From the NCBI RefSeq assembly GCF_000764305.2, contig NW_025946074.1:124001-188000 (forward strand): 64,000 nt of DNA, in the 5' to 3' direction. This document shows positions 31,195 to 43,400 of the stretch, one piece after another; positions within the stretch are counted from its first letter, which is position 1, and every line of letters starts with the position of its first letter. The notes under the pieces were generated by a model. That model was not told where the DNA came from, ran no database searches, and worked only from the letters and a program-made list of their open reading frames with translations. Source of the DNA: Hyalella azteca. Its lineage: Eukaryota; Arthropoda; Malacostraca; Amphipoda; Hyalellidae. A program made the translations under genes and the position numbers.

Positions 31195-31290
31195 AGATGT
31201 TTACGGCACCGCGGTCTTCAGCCGACTGCGCATTGAGCAGCTGACTAGCCGGTGCTCCTTTGAGGGCCAAAAGGTATGGCGCATCCTTCA
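31195..31290 (-). promoter_or_regulatory. GC-rich patch upstream of MCRIP2
   Basis: A 95-base GC- and CpG-richer island (GGCACCGCGGTCTTCAGCCG and CAGCTGACTAGCCGG) stands about 220-310 bases upstream of the MCRIP2 start codon in very AT-rich surroundings. It is a plausible promoter or 5' UTR; no TATA or initiator is convincing. Confidence 0.3.
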
Positions 31291-34250
31291 ATTGATTACA
31301 TTATGCGCATATGTTTGCTTGTAAAATATTGATTCAAATTTGTGAATGAAATGTTTATGAGCAGTGTTATAATTAAGTAATATAATGCATAAAAATTTTA
31401 CGAAGTTCCTTGGAGAGTTTATACTGCATGTCGCAGACCTAAGCCACAAATATGCAACCTAATCGAACAAAACCATACAATGATTGCATCATGGTTCAAC
31501 CATGGATTGCATCACGATTGAAAATACTGCACTGAAGCTCAAAAAAAATGACAATTTATTAAAGGCAGCTCCCACCCATTTCCTCTAATTAGAACTGTAG
31601 ACAATACACATAAAATGAAAAATTAAGTTTTTTTCTGGCCCATTTCATGGTCCAATACTCAATTTTACATAAATTAAAATCGTTTTAAATATTCCACTAA
31701 TTTTGTCATATTATTCATCATACTGAATAAAATTTTGAAATGAATAATATACCATGAGCGATATCAACTAATATTTTTTGGTCAGAATTACTGAATTAGA
31801 CAAGCTTGCTAACCCAAAAATTTAATTGTGTGAATTTTTTTTATGGATGGCAGTTTATAAATAGAATCGTATAGCAATATAAACGGCAACATTTTTCATT
31901 GCACTCAAGACCAAACCATAGATAAAAACCCGAAAAAAATGATAACAGCGGGCCAAGATGGGTCAGAATTAACCACAAAAGCAAAAAATTGGATCGCTAA
32001 TTGTACTATGTCCCTACAGTTTCAGATTATTAAAACGTTGATAAACTGCGCTGTTGCCGTAAATCTTCAGTCAGAGTCAACGGATGGTTAAATGAAACAA
32101 GCGTTGATAAACGGCGCTGTTCATTAAACTCTTCAGGTTTAACAGATTCCGGCGCGTATCACAGAGGCAATGAGGAGGATCTATTAAATCTATTACACTG
32201 AGCGTAAAAAAATATACATATACTTAAATTAACGTGAGCTGCATCTTAGCAACATCAAATTTACAGGAGGAAAGGCACGAGGGATGAAACCCCCAACTAG
32301 CAGGGAATTATTTCTCCCCCGTTTTAATAATAATAATAACTAGAGGAAATAATTTTAACCAGAGTGTGGCGGGGGAAAAATTATCATGAGGATGGAAATA
32401 TAAGTAAAATTTAGGACAGGTTGTTAAGGAAGAGCCATCATTCGGAATGCAATTTATATTAGATGGAAAATGTTTGAAACTTGAATTTTCATATACTTTA
32501 ATTCATATTATGACTTTAAGAGACAAGACTTGGAAATTCGTATCGAGTAATCGTATAAAAAATAAAACAAGACTGTTAACCTAACTTGAATTCATGTCGA
32601 ATTCGAGAAACTAATCAAATTAGGCTTAACTATAAAGGAGCAAAATACTGGCCGATTTCAAATTAATTTACAAAAACATTTCGTAAACTAATTCGACTGA
32701 AACATAAAACTATAATAGTAAAATATTTGTAATATTCATTCAACGAATATTATAAAATGTCTGTTTAAAAATTAATTGTGAACAGCCATCGATACTACGA
32801 TGACAGTAAAATTAGATTCTAGGTGGAAATATAATTGTAAATAACATTTTTGCGACCACTTGGGAATAAGGCACGACATAGTACAAATTACGTACAACAT
32901 TCACAATTTGTACACACGTTTTTTCCGCGCTAATTACATCGTTACGTCATGTGTCACTCAGAATAGCCCAATTGTATATCAGGTAAAGCAAACTACCCTT
33001 CGTTACAGAGATCCACAGACGCGGGGTTTGTTTTAATGCACAACCCAAGACCACGCTGAACCACATGGAACCATGGAAGCACAGCCCTCGACGGCTACTA
33101 AACAACACCACAAAATTAACTGAGCTCTCCAGGGCTCGAACCCACGACTAGCTCCTCCCAAAACGTTGCAGTCACTCAACGACTAAACAGTCGTACACTA
33201 AGACTTAATATTAACAAGAAACGACACCGTAAGAATTTGTGAGCATGAGTATCAGTCAGCAGGTTAGCGAAGACTAATTAGAAAGCCATTAATAGGCGAT
33301 TGATAATCAAGTATTAGCTAATTAATTGATTTCTCAAATGCTGAAGATCAATATTATCCAAATCAAAAGATTCTTACAAAAGCTCAGAACCAACGTGACA
33401 ACGCCGGAGTCTTGCAAGCTTAGAGCCATCAATTTACCACGAATATTTCATGTAACATACAACAGTTTGAACAGTTAAATGCAATTGAATATAGATGAAT
33501 GCAATCTAATGAAGTTGAATTGTGAATAGTGGAGTTGTGCACCCAAGGGAAAACCGTACAAAATTGACTAAGTAATGATTATTTCCAAAAGTGCACAAAA
33601 AGTTGATGAGCTTAGTAAGTGAAGAATCAGTTGAATTCAGCAGTAGGTGAACGCTTCGTCATCAAGTTAAAGGTGCAATTCTAGGGTGCAATTCTAGTAA
33701 AGTTAACTGAGAGTGTTAACTGAGCATCCACGAGAGCAGGTTGTGTGGTGCCTAAGAGCTCCTCGATTGCTTGTTGTTTGCTCTGTTGCCTTGCACGTGC
33801 GTTGCTCCCATTCTCTCGTCTCGTTTTTGCTGACGCGGCGATTTTATTATTGACACGTCTTTCTACTGAGTGTGCTCGTCAGCGGTCAGAGAAAAGTTCG
33901 ACGTGGGCCCGCTCCTCGCTCGCGTCACAGCTCAGTGACCCTCGGAGTCGGTGTAGGCCACCATCAGAGGCGTTAAGGTCGGGGCCCTGATCATTGACAT
34001 GAAACCATTCCCTGTTTTTAATTAATAAAATCAATTCCTTTTTTTTTCGTTGGAATGGTGAATGTGGGAGGCCTTTATATATAAAAAAAAAAAAAAAAAA
34101 TTCTAGGGTCACCCGTAGAAATAGTTCCTTAAGAAATGACACATCAATTATTTCACCAGAATAGTAATTAGTTATAATTCATTTGAATACAAAAAAGTAT
34201 TCTGCAACGTAACCAAAACTCGGGCGGTGAATTCACAGGAGAATCTGGCT
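31290..34250. other. Intergenic region between MCRIP2 and TBK1
   Basis: No supported exon. It contains a possible tRNA-derived repeat (33115-33205) and, near the TBK1 3' end, a poly(T)/poly(A) stretch at 34037-34100. The candidate frame at 33745-33990 has no recognisable domain. Confidence 0.5.
33115..33205 (-). repeat. Possible tRNA-derived SINE head
   Basis: On the minus strand GTGGGTTCGAGCCCTGG matches the pol III B-box consensus (GGTTCGANNCC), with a loose A-box-like TTAGTCGTTGAGTG about 40 bases upstream. It does not fold as a normal tRNA and no anticodon stem is convincing, so a tRNA-derived repeat is the best reading. Confidence 0.3.
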
Positions 34251-34262
34251 CCATGGTTAACG

Positions 34263-34353
34263 TCGCTGCTGACCATCACTTCTGCAGGTGCTGCTGACCA
34301 TCACTGCTGCAGGTGCTGCTGACCATCACTGCTGCAGGTGCTGCTGACCATCA
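34263..34353 (-). repeat. 25-bp array containing the TBK1 stop codon
   Basis: On the minus strand the end of the TBK1 frame (CAGCAGCACCTGCAGCAGTG) including its TGA is repeated four times at 25-base spacing into the 3' UTR. The first copy is the real C-terminus. This coding-edge array involves a stop codon rather than a splice site. Confidence 0.92.
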
Positions 34354-34468
34354 CTGCTGCAGGTGCTGCTGGCCGAACACGACGGTCTGACGCACCAGAT
34401 TGGCCAGGGTCCTGGCCTCCTCCAGCAGACGCAGCGTCGCCTCCTGCTTCTCGTTCACACGCTCCAAA
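34351..34468 (-). CDS. TBK1: TBK1 exon 16, C-terminus
   Basis: Acceptor AAAATTTTGCAG; stop TGA at 34353-34351. It encodes [20 protein letters not shown] and ends [11 protein letters not shown]; helical and charged, like the C-terminal coiled coil of TBK1 that binds adaptors. Phase 2 in. Confidence 0.85.
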
Positions 34469-37400
34469 CTGCAAAATTTTTGCTTATATAATATGAAAAT
34501 AAATCTATACTATAATGGTTATAAATAATTACGTAAAAACCAATACATGAATGATTTGATGGCGGACTTCCTAGAGAAATAACGATCAGTCCGTAAGATA
34601 ATAGTAAATCAGATGTTAATAAAAAGACGTAACATTTATGTAACCATGCCTGATGTCTTAGCTTAAAAAAACGAGGATGTGTTCAACTATCATTATTTAT
34701 CCTTACGGAATACTTATAAGTTAAACAAAAGTTATTAAAAAGGTAGAGTTTCTGTGATTTTCTTTTAGGGCTACAAAATGCACGGTATGAGAAAATTGCA
34801 TTTGAGTTTACGTCATACTCACCGAAGAAAAAAAGCGATAAAAACAGGCAATAAATATGCAAGAAACTGTAATGCATGTAAACACGGAAGCAGGAAAATG
34901 CTATTGCAAAAAAACTCAGAAAAGAAATGAGAAGATAAGAACACAAAGCGTACTTCCTAGCGACAGCAGCGCGATGACCCGACACACTACGGCGGGTCCT
35001 GGGCTTCCGTCTGGGTTTGGTCGAGCCGGGGGCGGTGGCTCCAGCGTCGTCTGGGTCGTCGGGGCCAGCTTGGGGGTCATCAGGGGTTGAATTTGTCGGG
35101 ACGGCAGCGGCGGGGGTAGAGATGGTCGGGGCTGGTCGGCCCTGGTAATTGAAAAGGACTTTGTCAATGGAGATTTATTGTTGGTTTTGTTTTACTGATC
35201 AACATAGGGTAAAAAAATTTCACGAGATCCTAATTGTTGACTTATCCGGGGTGCACTAACCTTCCATTTAGAAGATAAATATGGAATAAATATGTGATGA
35301 AAATAGAAGGATTACATACACGGACGGCACGAACATCAAAATCAGCTAAATCAGTAGGATTTACCAAACCAAAATAACAATGCAGGCCCGCATAAAATCG
35401 TGAGTCTGTTTGCCAGCAATAATGGAGCTCCACTGACCTGCAGAGCTATGGACGAGTCCTGCAGAGCGTTGAGGAGTCTGTTGGCGTGGGTGTGGTACGA
35501 GTCCTGCGTGGCTGCAAGTTTAGCCTGCAGGATCTGCAGTTGTTCTGTGTGGCGTCGCTGGTCAGATAAAGCGATATCCACCTGCACCCTCTGCACCTGA
35601 GCCACTCTGCAGCCGCAAAACATAGCCAACATGATCATACATTAATGTAAAGTGTACCTATATTAACTAACTTTCAGTACAAGAAAGTACTAAAAAGTAC
35701 TTAACTGCACTTATAAAAAATATAACTCAGTACTCACTGCAGTGAGTGACAGAGAGCGCATTTTCTCGTCGACGAAAACTTGAAGTCACGGACGGACGGA
35801 CGGACAGACAGACAGACGGATGAACATGGCGAGCACAATAGTGCATTTTTTCCATAAATGAGAAAATGTGCTAAAAAGTACTCAACTGTACCTTTGAAAA
35901 AGTACTTAATTGTTCTGCAACAGTCATTAAATAAAGAAGAAATAAAGAATAAAATAACGTATCAAGTCTCTTACTTGCACCAGTCTGCGAGACCGTCAGT
36001 GGAGGTGTGCAAGGTGGTGGCGCAGCAGCCCAGCAGACACTCCAAGCTCTTGGCCGTCTCCTTCATCTTGAGCTTCTCCAGCAGGTGGAACTGTTCGTCG
36101 TTGAACGTCAGCGCTGCAATAAACAATACAAGGTACTTGAAATGACAACAAATCCACACCCCACACAAGCACAAAACAAACAAATGTTTGTTTGCAAGCA
36201 TTAACTAAAAAAACATACCCACACATACAAAAGAAAGAAAAAATACCTGGGTTAGCTACTCGAAATGACAACTAAATCCGCACACCAAAACCAGCACAAA
36301 ACAAAAAAATACAACGCCAAGGCACGCTTTAACTGAAAAAAAGACACACACATACAAAAGAAAAGAACAATACCTGGTCAAGCATCAATTTTACCACGTT
36401 TTTCTCATCTCTGACCGCTCTGTCCCTCACCTCTGGCCGCTCTGTCACTCACCTCTGGCCGCTCTGTCCGTCACCTCTGGCCGCTCTGTTCCTCACATCT
36501 GGCCGCTCGGTTCCTCACCTCTGGCCGCTCTGTCCCTCACCTCTGGCCGCTCTGTCCCTCACCTCTGGCCGCTCTGTTCCTCACCTCTGGCCGCTCTGTT
36601 CCTCACCTCTGGCCGCTCTGTTCCTCACCTCTGGCCGCTCTGTTCCTCACCTCTGGCCGCTCGGTTCCTCACCTCTGGCCGCTCTGTCCCTCACCTCTGG
36701 CCGCTCTGTCCCTCACCTCTGGCCGCTCTGTCCCTCAGCAGATGCTGCCACGAGTCCTTCAGTTTGCCCACAAGAGTGGCCGCTATGGCGGGCGTCTTGG
36801 CCATCGCGTCGACGGCGCTCTCGCCTGACCCGTTCACTGCATTAAATAATTTAGAGTTACACGTTATAATTAACTTTGCTCGATTATATAAATTTAATGG
36901 AGTAGGTAAAGAAGCCTACTCGTCTTACATTTTTTCAAATTCAAAGCATTTCTAGTAAATTATTTTTCCAGGGAATGCTATTTCATGTCTTCCATTTTGT
37001 ACAACATGGAGGCCTACTCAGAAAACTATGTCTTCAAATGACTCGGAGAAAAACGTCCACATCGACCTTCTTCATTCCCTTTCCTTAGCTCTATAGGGAA
37101 ATAAAAGTCATAGCGTAGTGTTACCTGGTATGGAGGGTGGGGTAAGGGCAGGAGGAGAGGGGTGAGTACCTTGCATGGAGGCGGGGGTGAGGGCAGGAGG
37201 AGAGGGGTGAGTACCTTGCATGGAGGCGGGGGTGAGGGACACTGAGGGGGCGGTGATGGGGGACACAGCTACGCCGATCTTGCTCTTGGCGAGGGACGAT
37301 GCTGGTGTGGTGGTGATGTTGCAGGAGCTGTTGATGGTGGTGAGCTGCAGCTGCCAGCTCTGGTCCAGCTGATCGCCCTCCACCAGGCGACTGTTGAGCT

Positions 37401-40400
37401 GACTGGTCAGGCGACCCAGGCTCTCCATGGACACTCGCACCTACAATACCAGTAACGTATCAATATTATTAACATATCAATATCATAGACATACCAACAT
37501 CATTAACATATCAATATTATTAACACATCAATATCAATAACATATCAAAGACAGGATTTAGTGAATGGAATTACTATGTCATGAGGATGAGGTTATTTAC
37601 ACAAATAGAATAAAGCTTGAGCAGTAGTATTTTTGTTTCTGAGTTAGAAATATTAGCTTAAAGAGTGAAGCTAGCTGAACACAATCAACAGTAGGAGTTA
37701 TTTCAGTACAAAAGTAGGAGTCCCGGTAGGAGTTTTATATTCTTTCTAAAGCTAAGCAATTAAAAGTATAAAAATATATTGTATAAATATTGGCAACATA
37801 TGACTGGCGTAGTCTTCGTGTGAGTTTTTCCATCTCTCAATGCTGTGGCGATGATAAAATGAACATAAATGGAATATCTGCAACATATGATCTATGAAGG
37901 ACCTTTTTGTCTTCCTCAACGAGGTTGTTGACCAGGTCCTCGAGGGCGTCTCTGAGTCCAGTGACCGTCGCTTTGGAATCGTTCTCTATTCTTGTGATGC
38001 GGATGCCGGAGCCACTGTCCCCGTTAGAGAGTCTTGATTGCGCATCGCTGTGTCTTGACTCCGTATCGCCGTGTCTTGACTGAGCATTGCCTTGTCTTGA
38101 CAGTGCATCGCTGTGCCTTGACTGTGCATTGCTTAGTCTTGACTGTGCTTCACCTAGTCTTGACTGTCCCTCTCCCATAGCCTCGTCTCCTAAATGTACA
38201 AAACTCTCCATTTCGTCAGTGATCTCAGCTGGTGGAGTGGATGGCTGCAGTTGGTTCGAAGGGCAAGCGATGACACAGGTGGTGAGGAAGCGTCTGTGGT
38301 GAGTAACCAGCTGAGTGAAGCTGTCTGAAGTTAACTGCGTGGAGGACCTCAAGCGTTCGCATTCTGATACGATCTCCTTAGCTTCACTCATCAGCACAGT
38401 CCTGTTATGAAGGAAGTTATCATCAACAAGATACTCATGCGGCAACATGTCACACAAATCATTAATCTATTAATACTAGTTAGAAATAGCATGTTCAACG
38501 GTGATTCGTTAAATATTTACGATAAAAATTAAAGTTATGTGTAATTTAACAGCAGCGCATACGAAAAGTAGAGTTCATAAGTAAAAAACTGTAGGGACAA
38601 CAGAACTCTTTCCACATAATTTATCTAGAGAGCAAAGGTTAGCTTCAGCATTACACATAGAGATTAATTATGGCCTTCATCATTCTACTAATGAGAATAG
38701 ACGAGCTTCCCTTCAAACCCAGAGGTAAATATATTCTTCAATATTAACCCAGAGAGTTAAACCATGTGCATCAACATTAACTGTGAGAGTAGAGACAAGC
38801 TTCTCCATTAACCTGTAGAGGGCGACGGCGTCGTGGATGAGGGCAACGCAGGACGCGTGGTGTACCACCATCCTGCACACCGCGTGCCCCACGCTGCAGA
38901 TGCTCTTGCCGGTGAGAGCGTCTTGGTCCACGCTCACTACGTTGGGGAAGCTGGGGAACTTCAGACCTGTAACAACCAAGTATTACTTAGGAAACTGAGG
39001 AATTTACAACCTAGCTGAGAATAAGAGTAGAGGTATGGCTCAACGGCTGAGGAACTACAAACCAGCATCGACGCGGTATTACTAATTGGAACTAAGAAAT
39101 TTCCAACCTAGCAGGGACAAGGAGTAAAAGTATGGGTCAACTGCTAGAAAACTTCATGCCTGCCTGGGAAATTTAAGCTAAAAATGAATAGAAAAACACG
39201 AGGAAAACCACCAAAATAAGACGGCTCACTTGGAGTCTTCGGTAGCGTGAGTACGATGTCCTGCTCGTGGGCCGAGAAGAGCATGAGGGGCTTGTGGGGG
39301 GTCGTGGTGGGGAAGGAGGACGCGGGGCTTGTGTCTGGGCAATACAAAAGCTTGGAGAACGTCGAGTTGTTGTACAGCAAGAGCTGGTGCTCCGGTGCCA
39401 CCTCAGACTGGTCCTTGATCAGCCACTGCAGCTGCTCGTATCTGAAACGTGTGGGTCTGTGTTAATAGATACGTAATAATAGTTGACACGACTATTGATT
39501 ATGGATGCACCTAGTAGTGATGGCTACATCTAGGCTAGTGATAATGCTACAGCAACATCCAATAAGCATCAACCGGGCCTGCTTAATGCTTATTGATCAG
39601 CCACTGCAGCTGCTCGTATTTCTGTGGCTTGCATATTCTCAGTACTTGTGGCGATCGTAACTGCAAACCAGAACAAAAGTTGTAAATTTTGATCACAACG
39701 AGAGAGCTATGTGGAAAACAATTATTGAAATGCCATCAGTCCTATTAAATCGACAGCAATGCACGATGCTTAAATAATCGGGGTAAAACCAGGCTGCAGG
39801 TAGATGGTCAGAGACTGACCTGTGGTCAGGCAGCAGGTAGATTGTCAGAGACTGACCTGTGGGCAGGCTGCAGGTAGATGGTCAGAGACTGACCTGTGGT
39901 CAGGCTGCAGGTAGATGGTCAGAGACTGACCTGTGGTCAGGCTGCAGGTAGATGGTAAGAGACTGACCTGTGGTCAGGCTGCAGGTAGAGGGTCAGAGAC
40001 TGACCTGTGATCAGGCTGCAGGTAGATGGTCAGAGACTGACCTGTGGTCAGACTGCAGGTAGATGGTAAGAGACTGACCTGTGGTCAGACTGCAGGTAAA
40101 TGGTAAGAGACTGCACTCTGTTGACATGGAAGACGTAGATGCGCTTGCGTGCCAACAACGACGTCACTTCGCTGAAAAAAACCTCGAACTTCCACATGCG
40201 CTCAGGGTCAACCTCCAGCAGCCCGCCCAGCAGCGGCGTCACCAGCTTCCTCAGGCCTCTGCACAAACAGAGGTCACGTCACCAGCTTCCTCAGGCCTCT
40301 GCACAAACAGAGGTCACGTCACTAGCTTCTTCAGTCCTCTGCACAAACAGTAAACAGAGGTCACGTCACTAGCTTCCTCAGTCCTCTGCACAAACAGAGG

Positions 40401-43400
40401 TCACGTCACAAGCTTCCTCAGTCCTCTGCACAAACAGAGGTCACGTCACAAGCTTCCTCAGTCCTCTGCACAAACAGAGGTCACGTCACTAGCTTTCCCA
40501 GGCCTTTGCACAAACAGAGGTCACGTCACAAGCTTCCTCAGTCCTCTGCACAAACAGAGGTCACGTCACTAGCTTTCCCAGGCCTTTGCACAAACAGACG
40601 TCACGTCACAAGCTTCTTGAATCACCTTGATCTTTTACTTTTAGTTTTGTGATAATTTGCCGAATTAAATAATATTTATTGACATACTGCACGAGAACGG
40701 AACCGGCGAGCTCATATATTTCAAACATTTTTATTGAAAAACTATAATTTTCGGAATATTTATCAAGCTACATTTTTATTAAATTTGAAAGTATAGTGGA
40801 TAGAATTGAGTATAGAAAAGGCCTTATCTGAATTTTCCTGGCCTATTCTTATGCTGGAAATTCTTATTAAATTTACACATATGTAAATACAAGTAAGAGT
40901 ATAGGGAGCGTATAAGTATAAGTAAGAGTATAATGAGGGTATAAGTAAGAGTATAATGAGGGTATAAGTAAGAGTATAGGAGAGTATAAGTAAGAGTATA
41001 GGGAGAGTATAAGTAAGAGTATAGGGAGAGTATAAGTAAGAGTAAAGGGAGAGTGTAAGTATAGGGAGAGTGTAAGTATAGGGAGAGTGTAAGTATAGGG
41101 AGAGTATAAGTATAAGCAAAAGTAAAGGGAGAGTGTAAGTATAGGGAAAGTATAAGTATAAGAGTATACGGAGACTATAAGTACAAGTAAGAGTATAGGA
41201 AGAGCTCAGTCTCTGACAGGCTAAGCTGGCAAGTGCTGGGCAGGTCTCTGCTCCAGTCAATAGGTCCGTTTTCTGAGGTCTGTACCCCCGATATGACCCC
41301 GGGTTTTTTCTCAGTGGTGATCCTGTACATGGTCTCCTTGTTGCGTCGCCCGCCGTGTGGTCTGAAGGGCAGCAGACCTGTCGCCACGTGGAACAACGTC
41401 ACGCCTGACAACCAAATAAATACAATTAATTAGGCAAATAACACAGTTTATGAATTATTTTGCGTAATTTGTATTGAATTTTGTGGTTCATCCTAATGTC
41501 ATAAATGAACAAAAACAAATGAAATTTTGTGCAACAAAAGTTCTGCCTCCCTATATCGGCAGAGTATTATAGCAAGGAATTCATAAAAAAGGTTTTAAGT
41601 CTGGCAAAACCAAACTTTCGGTGGCAAAACATTTAATGCAGGGAATGTGCAAGGTCAGCTTCAGGAGACACTGACTAAAGCAACTGGTAACACGTCACCT
41701 ATCTACCAGTACAAACTGCTGTCAACTGGCAACACGTCACCTATCGACCAGCACACACTGCAGGCAACTGGCAACACGTCACCTATCGACCAGCACACAG
41801 TGCAGGCAACTGGCAACACGTCACCTATCGACCAGCACACACTGCTGGNATTCACCAAATATTCCTCTATGCTGTAGAGACATGAACGCAATTCACCAAA
41901 TATTCCTCTATGCTGTAGAGACATGAACGCAATTCACCAAATATTCCTCTATGCTGTAGAGACATGAACGCAATTCACCAAATATTCCTCTATGCTGTAG
42001 AGACATGAACGCAATTCACCAAATATTCCTCTATGCTGTAGAGACATGAACGCAATTCACCAAATATTCCTCTATGCTGTAGAGACATGAACGCAATTCA
42101 CCAAATATTCCTCTATGCTGTAGAGACATGAACGCAATTCACCAAATATTCCTCTATGCTGTAGAGACATGAACGCAATTCACCAAATATTCCTCTATGC
42201 TGTAGAGACATGAACGCAATTCACCAAATATTCCTCTATGCTGTAGAGACATGAACGCAATTCACCAAATATTCCTCTATGCTGTAGAGACATGAACGCA
42301 ATTCACCAAATATTCCTCTATGCTGTAGAGACATGAACGCAATTCACCAAATATTCCTCTATGCTGTAGAGACATGAACGCAATTCACCAAATATTCCTC
42401 TATGCTGTAGAGACATGAACGCAATTCACCAAATATTCCTCTATGCTGTAGAGACATGAACGCAATTCACCAAATATTCCTCTATGCTGTAGAGACATGA
42501 ACGCAATTCACCAAATATTCCTCTATGCTGTAGAGACATGAACGCAATTCACCAAATATTCCTCTATGCTGTAGAGACATGAACGCAATTCACCAAATAT
42601 TCCTCTATGCTGTAGAGACATGAACGCAATTCACCAAATATTCCTCTATGCTGTAGAGACATGAACGCAATTCACCAAATATTCCTCTATGCTGTAGAGA
42701 CATGAACGCAATTCACCAAATATTCCTCTATGCTGTAGAGACATGAACGCAATTCACCAAATATTCCTCTATGCTGTAGAGACATGAACGCAATTCACCA
42801 AATATTCCTCTATGCTGTAGAGACATGAACGCAATTCACCAAATATTCCTCTATGCTGTAGAGACATGAACGCAATTCACCAAATATTCCTCTATGCTGT
42901 AGAGACATGAACGCAATTCACCAAATATTCCTCTATGCTGTAGAGACATGAACGCAATTCACCAAATATTCCTCTATGCTGTAGAGACATGAACGCAATT
43001 CACCAAATATTCCTCTATGCTGTAGAGACATGAACGCAATTCACCAAATATTCCTCTATGCTGTAGAGACATGAACGCAATTCACCAAATATTCCTCTGT
43101 GCCGTAGAGACATGAACGCAATTCACCAAATATTCCTCTGTGCCGTAGAGACATGAACGCAATTCACCAAATATTCCTCTGTGCCGTAGAGAGACATGAA
43201 CTGCTGGTCGTCCTCGAGCTCCCTAGCAGCGCCGAAGTCAGTGAGCTTGTACACGGTGGAGCCGTCGAGTCCCACGAACTTCATGATGTTGCCGGGCTTG
43301 AGGTCGCGGTGTACCAGGTGGTTGTCGCGCAGGTGCTTCATGCCTGCCGCTGAAACAAAAGTCTTTTACACTGTAGTTTCTATTTATTTTACTAACAAAC

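Noticed and set aside
33115..33205. Genuine tRNA gene
   Set aside because: A B-box is present but no acceptor stem or anticodon arm can be folded. At best a tRNA-derived repeat.
40763..41200. 165-codon minus-strand open frame rich in Leu, Tyr and Thr
   Set aside because: It is the translation of the TATACTCTTACT minisatellite in TBK1 intron 6.
41850..43167. CRISPR-like regular array
   Set aside because: The 41-base units are continuous with no variable spacers, lie in a eukaryotic intron and contain kinase exon sequence. It is a minisatellite.
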